From NCBI GenBank assembly GCA_002368665.1, contig DFEK01000013.1:115848-179847 (forward strand): 64,000 nt of DNA, given 5' to 3'. Position numbers and translations under genes: made by a program. Below are positions 16,871 to 25,186 of the stretch, piece by piece. Source of the DNA: Lachnospiraceae bacterium UBA3804 (GTDB lineage: Bacteria; Bacillota; Clostridia; Lachnospirales; Lachnospiraceae). Positions within the stretch are counted from its first letter, which is position 1, and each line of letters starts with the position of its first letter. The notes beneath the pieces are model-generated. The model had not been told where the DNA came from and did not search any database. It saw only the letters and a list, made by a program, of their open reading frames with translations.

Positions 16871-17479
16871 ATGGGAATGAATGTTGCCTGTCTCGATTTG
16901 GAAGGTGTGCTGGTACCGGAAATCTGGATTGCTTTTTCCGAAGCAAGCAAAATACCGGAACTGAGGAGAACCACCAGGGACGAGCCTGATTATGATAAAC
17001 TGATGAAGTTTAGACTGGAAATATTAAAAGAGCACGGTCTGGGACTCAAAGAAATCCAGGAGACGATTGCCACGATCGATCCGTTGCCCGGTGCCAAAGA
17101 GTTTCTGGATGAACTGCGTGCAAACATGCAGACCATTATTATCAGCGATACCTTTGAACAGTTTGCCAAACCGTTAATGGTGAAACTCGGTATGCCGACT
17201 CTTTTCTGTAATACCCTTGAAGTGGGAGCGAACGGTGAGATTACCGGTTACAAAATGCGCTGTGAGAAGTCGAAATTAACGACCGTAAAGGCATTGCAGA
17301 GTTGCGGATTCGATACGATTGCAACCGGAGATTCCTTCAATGATCTGGCCATGATTCAGGCGGGTAAGGCAGGATTTTTATTCCGTACAACCGAGAATAT
17401 CAAGAAGGATTTCCCTAATATTTCCGCGTACGAAGAATACAACGATTTGCTGCAGGCATTTTTAAATGCGGCAAAATAA
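16871..17479 (+). CDS. thrH: ThrH-like HAD phosphatase (phosphoserine phosphatase / homoserine phosphotransferase type)
   Basis: 202 residues of HAD superfamily. Motif I reads LDLEGVLVPE, where the catalytic DxD-type motif has the DLEG form typical of ThrH; motif II is IISDT; motif III and IV are KSKLTTVKALQ and GDSFNDLAMI. ThrH in Pseudomonas dephosphorylates phosphoserine and can move phosphate to homoserine. GGAGG lies 7 bases before the ATG. The leader carries the small hairpin CGTCTT / AAGACG (about 16815-16831). Serine or threonine synthesis is the likely role. Confidence 0.87.
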   Translation: MGMNVACLDLEGVLVPEIWIAFSEASKIPELRRTTRDEPDYDKLMKFRLEILKEHGLGLKEIQETIATIDPLPGAKEFLDELRANMQTIIISDTFEQFAKPLMVKLGMPTLFCNTLEVGANGEITGYKMRCEKSKLTTVKALQSCGFDTIATGDSFNDLAMIQAGKAGFLFRTTENIKKDFPNISAYEEYNDLLQAFLNAAK

Positions 17480-17500
17480 CGATTTAAGATGCAAAGAAAA

Positions 17501-17528
17501 GCGCCGGCAGTTAACTGTCGGCGTTTTA
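17501..17528 (+). terminator. Terminator between thrH and the convergent ligase gene
   Basis: Stem CGCCGGCAG / CTGTCGGCG with TTAA loop, then TTTTATTTT on the plus strand. Confidence 0.85.
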
Positions 17529-19259
17529 TTTTACGTTAATGACCGTAACTTTATGTTTTAAGACATAGGAATCTGCCTGCTGCTGGATCGACTGGTAATC
17601 AATTTTACCGGACGAGGTAAGAGGCATTTCCTTTACGATAATGACTTTATCGGGGACTAAGAACATCGGAAGATTATCGTAACAATACGATTTGATCTTA
17701 TGTTCGCAGCCTTTCCTTAAGGGAGAATTCTCGGTCAGTTCCACAAAGAGCATGATCTCGGTAACATCGTTTCTTCCGGGTGGTTTGCATACAACAGCCG
17801 CACAGCGTAAGATCCCGTCCAATTTCCGGACTTCATTTTCCAGATCGGGTGTATAGATCTTGGTTCCGCTGATGGATACATGCATGTTCTTAATACGTCC
17901 TTGAATGAAAAGATAACCGTCTTTATCCATATATCCGAGATCACCGGTATGAAGATAGGTTTTGCCGTTTGCGTGTACATGAAGCATTTTGGCGGTAGCT
18001 TCTTCGTTTAACCAGTATCCCTTCATCATACCGATGGAGTGTACACAGATTTCGCCGATTTCTCCGACAGGGACTTCTTTATCCGTTCCTTCTTCGCATA
18101 TAATGACATCCGTCATCGGTAACGGTTTGCCGGCGGAAGCGATATTATAAGTTTCCGGAGTATGCATCGCAACAATGGTAAGTTCGGTCATTCCGTAAGT
18201 CTGCATCAGTTTGACCGCACAGCCGTGTTCTTCCAAAACCCGGTTCATTTCTTCAATCCGTTCGGCTTCGATTTTCTCACCGCTGTAAAGAATAAAACGA
18301 AGGAAGGACAGATCCGAATCCCCGAGGTTCTGAGAGTGGAGGAAATGTTCCCACATACCCACGGATCCGATAATGATATTGGGTTTTAAGGCGAGAATGG
18401 ATTTCTCGATTTTACGGAAATCGTATACCTGATGGATCAGGATTTTCTTTCCGTAGAATAAGGGCATATGAATACTGCTTGCAAAGCCAGCACAGGTAAA
18501 GATGGGTAAAAACGTAAGCTCGGATGTGATCGTTTTATCCCAGAAATCGAAATAGTATTCGTTATAGTAGATGTTTAAATTTAAAGCACGCGATGTCTGC
18601 ATGACAAATTTGCGCTGACCGGTGGAACCGCTGGTTGCAAAGATGATCGTGGTATCGGCGTCTCCTTTGACATAATCCCCGTAAATGCCTTCGCCCGGAT
18701 CCAGTTTCAGATAATCGCTCCATACGCCTGCGTTGGGAATGCTGCGGGAAGAGAACATATAACGAAATCCCATAAAGAAGCAGGCCCAGCCCCAGAAAAA
18801 GCGCGCCGGGAAGCTTCCGCTTTCAATCGGAGATAAAATAAATACATTTTTCAGGCAGGGAGCTTTGCAGATGCTTTTCAGGTTACGGCTGCTTAGATCG
18901 GCCAGAAAAGCGATTTTGGCATCTGCTTCGGTAATAATCCTGCGATACTCCGTGGAGGAGAGTCTGACATCCACCATAAGGGGCGTTAAGGAAATGTAAT
19001 TGCATGCATAAAGAAGTGCAATGGATTCCGGACAGGTAAGAAGTCCGATCACGACTTTATCCCCTGCGGATAAGTAGGGCAGGGAAGACAGAATACGGAT
19101 ATTTTTCTCGACAAGGTCTTTAAAACGCTTGAAATCATAGGAAATTCCGGAATAGGAAAAGACCTCATCCGTATCCTGATACGGTGTATGGTCTTTGATA
19201 AAATCATATAGATTGCTGTCTATTATACGAAGAGTGTCTTCGTCTTTGATCGGTCTCAT
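17526..19259 (-). CDS. AMP-binding acyl-CoA synthetase/ligase
   Basis: 577 residues starting at MRPIKDEDT, chosen because the promoter at 19297-19325 puts the transcript start near 19290; a frame extension to 19325 would precede it, and MPGAANE at 19280 would leave only about ten bases of leader. ANL superfamily motifs: FATSGSTGQRKFVMQ (P-loop), MQTYGMTEL, HTGDLGYMDKDGYLFIQGR, and the C-terminal catalytic lysine in PLTSSGKIDYQ. It adenylates a carboxylate and probably transfers it to CoA or a carrier. No acyl carrier or NRPS/PKS gene is adjacent, so the substrate is open. Confidence 0.87.
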   Translation of the reverse strand: MRPIKDEDTLRIIDSNLYDFIKDHTPYQDTDEVFSYSGISYDFKRFKDLVEKNIRILSSLPYLSAGDKVVIGLLTCPESIALLYACNYISLTPLMVDVRLSSTEYRRIITEADAKIAFLADLSSRNLKSICKAPCLKNVFILSPIESGSFPARFFWGWACFFMGFRYMFSSRSIPNAGVWSDYLKLDPGEGIYGDYVKGDADTTIIFATSGSTGQRKFVMQTSRALNLNIYYNEYYFDFWDKTITSELTFLPIFTCAGFASSIHMPLFYGKKILIHQVYDFRKIEKSILALKPNIIIGSVGMWEHFLHSQNLGDSDLSFLRFILYSGEKIEAERIEEMNRVLEEHGCAVKLMQTYGMTELTIVAMHTPETYNIASAGKPLPMTDVIICEEGTDKEVPVGEIGEICVHSIGMMKGYWLNEEATAKMLHVHANGKTYLHTGDLGYMDKDGYLFIQGRIKNMHVSISGTKIYTPDLENEVRKLDGILRCAAVVCKPPGRNDVTEIMLFVELTENSPLRKGCEHKIKSYCYDNLPMFLVPDKVIIVKEMPLTSSGKIDYQSIQQQADSYVLKHKVTVINVK

Positions 19260-19296
19260 TTCATTCGCTGCTCCGGGCATTTCAAACTTCTCTACA

Positions 19297-19325
19297 ATTT
19301 TAATGAAGAAAAGTGCAAAAGTCAA
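19297..19325 (-). promoter_or_regulatory. Promoter of the AMP-binding ligase
   Basis: Minus strand TTGACT, 17-base spacer, TAAAAT. It overlaps the -35 region of the divergent ispF promoter. Confidence 0.75.
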
Positions 19326-19341
19326 ACAACTGTGCTATAAT
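19313..19341 (+). promoter_or_regulatory. Extended -10 promoter of the ispF operon
   Basis: TGCTATAAT (TG extension) with a weak -35 (GTGCAA) at 17 bases. The leader to ispF is about 55 bases. Confidence 0.65.
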
Positions 19342-19400
19342 ATACAGTCGGTTACGTATGGACACATGACGGACCGCAATTCTTACGATAAGAGGTTTGT

Positions 19401-19937
19401 ATGAGAGTAGGAACGGGATACGATGTGCATCGTCTCTGTGATGACAGGGAGATGGTCATCGGCGGTGTGAAAATTGATTACGAAAAGGGCCTTCTGGGAC
19501 ATTCCGATGCTGATGTTCTGTTGCATGCCATTTCGGATGCCTTGCTCGGTGCCGCGGCACTGGGAGATATCGGGAAACATTTTCCGGATACGGATGATAA
19601 GTATAAGGGCATTTCCAGTCTGATTCTTTTAAAGGAAGTCGGAAATCTGCTTACGGATAACGGCTTTTATATCAACAATATCGATGCGACCATTATTGCG
19701 CAGGCGCCGAAGATGCGTCCTTATATTGACGAAATGCGCGAAAACATTGCCAATACGCTGCAACTTGATATTTCACAGATCAATGTAAAGGCCACCACCG
19801 AAGAGGGCCTGGGCTTTACCGGATCCAAGGAAGGTATCGCGGCACAGGCAGTCTGCCTAATCAGCGAAGCCAATGAAATGGCATCCGCCATGATGAATTC
19901 CGGCTGTGAATACTGCGGCGGATGTTCCAGGCAATAA
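19401..19937 (+). CDS. ispF: 2-C-methyl-D-erythritol 2,4-cyclodiphosphate synthase
   Basis: MEP-pathway enzyme forming the cyclic diphosphate on the way to isoprenoids. Zinc ligands are visible: Asp8 and His10 in GTGYDVHRL and His42 in GHSDADVLLH. The DIGKHFPDTD and KATTEEGLGFTGSKEGIAA signatures are intact. At 178 residues it is about 20 longer than usual; the extra C-terminus ends in CEYCGGCSRQ, a CxxCxxC cluster not part of the normal fold. It is first in a tight run to sigH. Confidence 0.96.
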   Translation: MRVGTGYDVHRLCDDREMVIGGVKIDYEKGLLGHSDADVLLHAISDALLGAAALGDIGKHFPDTDDKYKGISSLILLKEVGNLLTDNGFYINNIDATIIAQAPKMRPYIDEMRENIANTLQLDISQINVKATTEEGLGFTGSKEGIAAQAVCLISEANEMASAMMNSGCEYCGGCSRQ

Positions 19938-19955
19938 GTCACCGGAGGGAATGAG

Positions 19956-21053
19956 ATGAAGATCGAATATCTTGCAGAAGGTGACAATCTTGTTTTCGCG
20001 GGCCGTGAGGGAATGGAAACGGTAAGTTCTTTATATCTTTCCCCGCATTATACCAGCAGGGGAGAGGAACTCTGTGAAATCAAGAATGTTTTCACCAAAG
20101 AAAAATATCGCCGCAAGGGAAACATGGATGCGCTGATGAAAGAAGCCTTCCAGTGTATGCAAAGTGAGGCGGAGCCTTATACCTTCTTACGTCCCATGCA
20201 GGAGAAGTATTTTATTCCTTACGGTTTCGTCAATGTGGAAGAGCGTAAGGGAATCCGTATTAACGGACTACGACTGTCGGACGATTTATTAAATAAAGCA
20301 AATGAAGACGATTCGGAATTTCATGTATCAGTCAAGGATTCCGAAGACTATCTTCTGACACCCGTCACCGAAAAGAACGCGGAGGAAGCGGCGAAGTTTA
20401 TCAATGAAACGCTCTCCCAACAGTCGGACTGTTATCTGACGGAATCCGCACATACACTGATGAACCGCAAAGCCTCCTTAAAGGTAAAAGGCGGAAATCT
20501 TTATTCGGTATCCGTAAAGGATGAGATTGTATGCGTTTTTGCATACTCTTTGGTAAAATCGGAAATCGTGAGCGCTGACGGAAACGAAAAAACAGCATTC
20601 AGTGATAAAACCGTTTCGTTTGCCGTTTCGTCGGACAAATTCAAGAAAGAGGATCTGTTCCTTGAAGAGCCGCAGCCGATGATTACCATGGCCAGGATCA
20701 TCGATGTAAGATCGATGCTTGGCAGTGTGCAGTCACCGAAAGAATTTGTTATGGCACTTAAGATCTTCGATGAGAGGATCGTGGAAAATGCCGGGTTATA
20801 TATTTTACATTGCGGACCGATGGGCGGACATCTGACCGCCATAAAGATCGGGGATACCTCCTTAAAGAACGCCGAAGGGGAACGCTTAAGCGCCGAAGGC
20901 GAAATCACGATAGAGAATCTTACACGCTTTGTATTCGGCTTCAGAAAGGCGGAAGACTGTTTTAAGATTTATGTAAAATCCAAAGAGGAAGAACTGTTTG
21001 CAGCATTAAATGCTTTAACATGTATCAAAAAACCGTATTTTCTGTTTGATTAA
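19956..21053 (+). CDS. Eis-like GNAT N-acetyltransferase
   Basis: 365 residues. The N-terminal GNAT core carries a YRRKGNMDALMKEA acetyl-CoA loop (R/Q-x-x-G-x-G/A form) and FIPYGFVNVEERKGI. A middle region and a C-terminal SCP2/Eis-like beta domain (from about residue 240: ITMARIIDVRSML) match the two-GNAT-plus-sterol-carrier layout of Eis proteins. Eis enzymes acetylate amines, including aminoglycosides in mycobacteria, but the native substrate here is unknown. GGAGGG precedes the ATG and the gene sits 18 bases after ispF. Confidence 0.75.
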   Translation: MKIEYLAEGDNLVFAGREGMETVSSLYLSPHYTSRGEELCEIKNVFTKEKYRRKGNMDALMKEAFQCMQSEAEPYTFLRPMQEKYFIPYGFVNVEERKGIRINGLRLSDDLLNKANEDDSEFHVSVKDSEDYLLTPVTEKNAEEAAKFINETLSQQSDCYLTESAHTLMNRKASLKVKGGNLYSVSVKDEIVCVFAYSLVKSEIVSADGNEKTAFSDKTVSFAVSSDKFKKEDLFLEEPQPMITMARIIDVRSMLGSVQSPKEFVMALKIFDERIVENAGLYILHCGPMGGHLTAIKIGDTSLKNAEGERLSAEGEITIENLTRFVFGFRKAEDCFKIYVKSKEEELFAALNALTCIKKPYFLFD

Positions 21054-21079
21054 ACGGTTGGAAAGAACAGGGGAACAAT

Positions 21080-22489
21080 ATGCAGCTTTACAACACACTT
21101 ACCAAAAGAAAAGAAGAATTTGTACCGCTTGAAGAGGGCAAGGTTAAGATGTATGTATGCGGACCTACCGTATACAACCTGATCCATATCGGAAATGCCC
21201 GTCCGATGATGGTTTTCGATACCGTAAGACGGTACTTTATGTATAAGGGATATGAAGTCAATTATGTATCCAATTTTACCGATGTGGACGACAAGATCAT
21301 CAAGGCCGCAAACGAAGAGGGCGTGGAGCCTTCCGTTATTTCCGAGCGTTACATTGAGGAATGCAAAAAAGACATGGCGTCCTTAAACGTTATGCCCGCA
21401 ACCACTCATCCGAAGGCAACCGAAGAAATCGACGGCATGCTTTCCATGATTCAGACGTTAATCGATAAGGGCTATGCATATGTTGCCGAAGACGGTACCG
21501 TATATTACAGCACAAGAAAATTCAAAGATTACGGCAAACTGTCCCACAAAAACTTAGATGATCTGCAGGGAGGAATGAGAACGCTTCTGGTTTCCGGTGA
21601 GGACCAGAAAGAAGATCCCCTGGATTTCGTTCTTTGGAAACCGAAGAAAGAAGGAGAGCCTTATTGGGAGTCTCCCTGGTGCAAAGGCCGTCCCGGGTGG
21701 CATATCGAATGCTCCGTTATGAGCCGTAAATATTTAGGCGAGGAAATCGACATTCATGCGGGCGGAGAGGATCTGATCTTCCCTCATCATGAGAACGAGA
21801 TTGCACAGTCCGAGGCTGCTAACGGAAAGCCTTTTGCAAAATACTGGATGCACAATGCATTCTTAAATATCGACAATAAGAAGATGTCCAAATCGCTCGG
21901 TAATTTCTTCACCGTACGCGACATTCTGGAGAAATACGATGCGCAGGTGCTTCGTTTCTTTATGCTCTCCGCGCATTACAGAAGCCAGTTAAACTTCAGC
22001 GCAGACTTAATGGAAGCGGCCAAGAACTCGCTTGAGCGTATCTTAACGGCTGCAGACAGAGTGAAGGACATTGCCGATAAAGCAACGGCGATGGAAGCTA
22101 CCGAGGAAGAAAAGAAACTCATCGAAGAAGCGGACCGTTACAGGATCAAATTTGAGGAAGCCATGGATGATGACTTCAATACCGCGGATGCGATTGCAGC
22201 GATTTTCGAACTGGTGAAATTCCTTAATACCAATGTAAACGAGGGCTCGACAAAGATCTTTGCTTCCCTGATGTATGCCCAGCTCGGTGCACTTCTTGCC
22301 ATTCTCGGAATCAAGATCCAGCGCAAGAAGGAGCTTCTCGATGCCGATATCGAGAAACTGATCGAGGAGCGTCAGGCAGCGAGAAAAGAGAAAAATTTCG
22401 CACGCGCCGATGAAATCCGTGATGAACTTTTGAAGAAGGGAATTATCCTCGAAGATACCCGTGAGGGTGTTAAGTGGAAAAGAGCATAA
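21080..22489 (+). CDS. cysS: Cysteinyl-tRNA synthetase
   Basis: 469 residues, class I synthetase. Cys27 in YVCGPTVYN and later CSVM and HH (FPHHENEIAQSE) residues are the zinc ligands that select cysteine. HIGN lies at 36-39 and KMSKS at 268-272. The C-terminal DALR/anticodon region ends in LLKKGIILEDTREGVKWK, typical for CysS. No T-box leader precedes it. It starts 26 bases after the acetyltransferase and begins the widely conserved cysS-mrnC-rlmB-sigH order. Confidence 0.97.
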   Translation: MQLYNTLTKRKEEFVPLEEGKVKMYVCGPTVYNLIHIGNARPMMVFDTVRRYFMYKGYEVNYVSNFTDVDDKIIKAANEEGVEPSVISERYIEECKKDMASLNVMPATTHPKATEEIDGMLSMIQTLIDKGYAYVAEDGTVYYSTRKFKDYGKLSHKNLDDLQGGMRTLLVSGEDQKEDPLDFVLWKPKKEGEPYWESPWCKGRPGWHIECSVMSRKYLGEEIDIHAGGEDLIFPHHENEIAQSEAANGKPFAKYWMHNAFLNIDNKKMSKSLGNFFTVRDILEKYDAQVLRFFMLSAHYRSQLNFSADLMEAAKNSLERILTAADRVKDIADKATAMEATEEEKKLIEEADRYRIKFEEAMDDDFNTADAIAAIFELVKFLNTNVNEGSTKIFASLMYAQLGALLAILGIKIQRKKELLDADIEKLIEERQAARKEKNFARADEIRDELLKKGIILEDTREGVKWKRA

Positions 22490-22501
22490 GAGGTAAGGCT
22501 A

Positions 22502-22951
22502 TTGCAGACCATTCATCAGCAAATTGAAGAATGTTTCGCGCTTCCGAAGCAGGACTTAAGGACAGCAACACCGCTTACGCTTGCTTTTGTCGGAGACAAT
22601 GTGTATGACCTGATTATCCGTACAATCCTGTACGAGCAGGGAAATCGCAAATTAAACTCCATGCATAAGCAAAAAAGCGATCTGGTGAAGGCATCCGCGC
22701 AGGCAGAACTTGCGGAGTATCTGCTTGGTGAGAACCTTCTGACGGAGGAAGAGGCGGATTATTACCGGAAAGGAAAAAGTGCCAAACCGTTGTCTCACGC
22801 CAAAAATGCAGGGATCACGGAATACCGGAAAGCAACCGGATTGGAATGCCTGATCGGATATTTGTATTTAAGCGACCGGGAAGGTCGCGCGATAGAGTTA
22901 TGTAAACTTGGACTGGCAGGTCTTGCAACCAAAAATAAAGCGAAAGAGTAA
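22502..22951 (+). CDS. mrnC: Mini-ribonuclease III
   Basis: 149 residues, an RNase III catalytic domain without a double-stranded RNA-binding domain, which matures 23S rRNA in Firmicutes. The metal motif FVGDNVYDLIIRT and the KGKSAKPLSHAKNAG segment are typical, as is ATGLECLIGYLYLSDR. The reading begins with TTG at 22502 behind AGAGGTAAGG. No ATG is present until well inside the conserved domain, so the TTG start is likely real. Confidence 0.94.
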   Translation: MQTIHQQIEECFALPKQDLRTATPLTLAFVGDNVYDLIIRTILYEQGNRKLNSMHKQKSDLVKASAQAELAEYLLGENLLTEEEADYYRKGKSAKPLSHAKNAGITEYRKATGLECLIGYLYLSDREGRAIELCKLGLAGLATKNKAKE

Positions 22952-22954
22952 ATT

Positions 22955-23704
22955 ATGGGATATCATGAATTCACAATTGAGGGCCGCAATGCCGTAATGG
23001 AGGCATTCAGAAGTGGTAAGAGCATCGACAAACTTTATGTTCTTGACGGATGTCAGGACGGACCTGTGCTTTCCATCAAAAGAGAAGCAAAGAAACAGGA
23101 TACCATCATCCGCTATGTCGATAAAGAACGCTTGGACCAGCTTTCCGAGACCGGAAAACATCAGGGAGTCATTGCCTATGCTGCAGCATATGAGTATGCG
23201 GAAGTGGATGATATTTTAAATCTGGCAAAGGAAAAAGGAGAGGATCCGTTTATTCTTTTACTCGATAATATCGAGGATCCGCATAATCTGGGAGCCATTA
23301 TCCGTACCGCACATTTAGCCGGCGCACACGGCGTGATCATTCCGAAAAACCGCGCTGTAGGACTTACCGCCACGGTAGCACGAACTTCGGCCGGAGCATT
23401 GAATTATCTGCCCGTAGCCAAGGTTACGAATTTGTCCAAAACCATTGAAGAGTTAAAGAAAGAAGGCCTTTGGTTTGCGGCTGCGGATATGGACGGAACC
23501 GTGATGTACGATGCCAATCTGACCGGTCCGATCGGTCTGGTCATCGGAAGCGAGGGCGAGGGCGTTTCCCGTCTGGTAAAAGAAAAATGCGATTATACGA
23601 TTTCCATTCCGATGAAGGGAAAGATTGATTCCTTAAATGCATCGGTAGCGGCAGGCGTTTTATCCTATGAAATCGTAAGACAGAGACTTGCGGGCAATAA
23701 ATAA
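22955..23704 (+). CDS. rlmB: 23S rRNA (guanosine-2'-O-)-methyltransferase, RlmB/TrmH family
   Basis: 249 residues, SPOUT-class. An N-terminal substrate-binding domain (EGRNAVMEAF) is followed by the three knot motifs: NIEDPHNLGAIIRTAHLAG, GLVIGSEGEGVSRLV and ISIPMKGKIDSLNASVAAG. It methylates the 2'-O of a guanosine in 23S rRNA. It begins three bases after the mrnC stop, and the two rRNA-processing genes are evidently cotranscribed. Confidence 0.94.
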   Translation: MGYHEFTIEGRNAVMEAFRSGKSIDKLYVLDGCQDGPVLSIKREAKKQDTIIRYVDKERLDQLSETGKHQGVIAYAAAYEYAEVDDILNLAKEKGEDPFILLLDNIEDPHNLGAIIRTAHLAGAHGVIIPKNRAVGLTATVARTSAGALNYLPVAKVTNLSKTIEELKKEGLWFAAADMDGTVMYDANLTGPIGLVIGSEGEGVSRLVKEKCDYTISIPMKGKIDSLNASVAAGVLSYEIVRQRLAGNK

Positions 23705-23738
23705 GCTGTAGTGTTTGGTAAAAGGGGTACCGATCATC

Positions 23739-24359
23739 ATGAGCAAAACATATGAAAACTTCACCGATGAGGAACTGATCCGTAAATTACGGGGCGGTGA
23801 AGAGGACATCATGGATTATCTTTTGAATAAATATAAGAATCTGGTCAAAGCGCAGGCCGGTTCCTATTTCATTCCCGGTGCGGATGAACAGGATATTCTG
23901 CAGGAGGGGATGATAGGGCTTTTTAAGGCAATTCGTGACTTCGAGGATGGAAAAGATGCATGTTTTTCCACCTTTGCAAGACTTTGTATTTCCAGAAACA
24001 TTCAGACCGCCGTCAATAAGGCAAACCGCAAGAAGCAGGAGCCTTTAAACACCTCCGTATCTTTAAGTGTCGGCTCGGACGGAGAAGAAGGTGGTGAGGT
24101 GGAAGGACTTGCCGTAGCGGGGCTTCGCAGACTCGGAGTGGATAATCCGGAACATATTCTGATTGACCGGGAAAATTATGCACAGTTACTTAAGTCCGTC
24201 AGGGGAGATCTAAGCTCCTCGGAGATGGAAGTATTCAATCTGATGCTTTCCGGGCTCGGATATAAGGAAATTGCCACGATTTTGGGGAAGGAAAGCAAGT
24301 CTGTGGACAATGCAATTTCCAGGGTAAAAACCAAAGCCAGAAAGTATATTGCGGTTTAA
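23739..24359 (+). CDS. sigH: RNA polymerase sigma factor, SigH (sigma-30) type
   Basis: 206 residues, starting at ATG 23739 with AAAGGGG 11 bases upstream. Region 2 includes EQDILQEGMIGLFKAIRDFE (-10 recognition and core binding), with TFARLCISRNIQTAVNKANR after it. Region 4 reads FNLMLSGLGYKEIATILGKE. SigH controls the transition to sporulation and, in some Firmicutes, competence. The position after rlmB is the conserved one; the yacP/rae1 gene often found between them is absent here. Confidence 0.93.
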   Translation: MSKTYENFTDEELIRKLRGGEEDIMDYLLNKYKNLVKAQAGSYFIPGADEQDILQEGMIGLFKAIRDFEDGKDACFSTFARLCISRNIQTAVNKANRKKQEPLNTSVSLSVGSDGEEGGEVEGLAVAGLRRLGVDNPEHILIDRENYAQLLKSVRGDLSSSEMEVFNLMLSGLGYKEIATILGKESKSVDNAISRVKTKARKYIAV

Positions 24360-24381
24360 TCGATAAGAAGAGAATTATTGA

Positions 24382-24411
24382 TTGACAAACGAAAGAACTC
24401 TGTGGTAATAT
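24382..24411 (+). promoter_or_regulatory. Promoter of tRNA-Thr
   Basis: TTGACA, 18-base spacer, TAATAT, about 22 bases upstream of the tRNA. Confidence 0.82.
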
Positions 24412-24432
24412 AACTTTCGGTGTCAAAACCAT

Positions 24433-24505
24433 GCTGCTGTGGCTCAGTCGGTAGAGCGTCGCCTTGGTAAGGCGGAGGTCACGGGTCCGATTCCCGTCAG
24501 CAGCT
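24433..24505 (+). tRNA. tRNA-Thr (GGT)
   Basis: Acceptor GCTGCTG / CAGCAGC, D arm GGCTCAGTCGGTAGAGC, anticodon stem TCGCC / GGCGG around TTGGTAA (anticodon GGT), T arm GGGTCCGATTCCC, discriminator T followed by a T-run. CCA is not encoded. Confidence 0.95.
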
Positions 24506-24512
24506 TTTTTTA

Positions 24513-24546
24513 TGCCCACGCTCACCTTTACTTGGTGGGCGTTTTT
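24513..24546 (+). terminator. Terminator after tRNA-Thr
   Basis: GCCCAC / GTGGGC stem with an internal CACC / GGTG option, then GTTTTT. Confidence 0.75.
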
Positions 24547-24612
24547 GTGTATAATAGATAAGGATTTTTGTGTGAATCTGAAAGGTATCGGGGAATAGAA
24601 AGGGTTGGAATC

Positions 24613-25173
24613 ATGATTGACAGATCCATTCGTATAACGGCAGTCCTTGCCATGATTTTAAAAGGTGCATCGATTCTGTTCGGACAGTTTGCATTTCCGT
24701 TGTTAATTTATTATTCCGGATTTTTGGGAATGAATAACATGGGAGATTATTCGGAAGGAGTCATGTATTATATCATCCGATCTTTTATAGGCGGAGTGTT
24801 TTCATTGAGTTTGTTTTTGGTATTCGGAATTCTTTTGATTGCCGCAAGTAAGAGTAGCAACGAGAAACCCGGTATGGAAATTGCGGCGATTGTAATGGTA
24901 GCAGGTGTAAGTCCGATTATCGGTCTGATTACGCAGATCTTTCTGACATACTTTGTAAGCAGGGAAATGACCGGATATGCTCTTGCGGCAAACTCTTCTT
25001 TAAGTACCGTTGCAACTGCTTTTTCGATTATCGGAACCGCTGCGACCACATTGTTAATCATTTCCGCTACGATTTCCATTTGCAGGAAGAAATTTGTGAT
25101 TCCCATGGAATACGATAGAGGAATCGGTGTAAACGAAGAATATACCTCGTCCGATATGGGCGGATTTTATTAA
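24613..25173 (+). CDS. Hypothetical four-TM membrane protein
   Basis: 186 residues. The ATG at 24613 follows GAAAGGGTT; an upstream TTG in frame at 24568 has no ribosome site. Four hydrophobic stretches are visible: AVLAMILKGASILFG, FIGGVFSLSLFLVFGILLIAA, IAAIVMVAGVSPIIGLITQI and a final IIGTAATTLLIISATIS, then a short polar tail. No family is recognised. It precedes the GH26 gene by 13 bases and both may use a TATAAT at 24550-24555. Confidence 0.75.
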   Translation: MIDRSIRITAVLAMILKGASILFGQFAFPLLIYYSGFLGMNNMGDYSEGVMYYIIRSFIGGVFSLSLFLVFGILLIAASKSSNEKPGMEIAAIVMVAGVSPIIGLITQIFLTYFVSREMTGYALAANSSLSTVATAFSIIGTAATTLLIISATISICRKKFVIPMEYDRGIGVNEEYTSSDMGGFY

Positions 25174-25186
25174 ATAGGGGAAAAAC

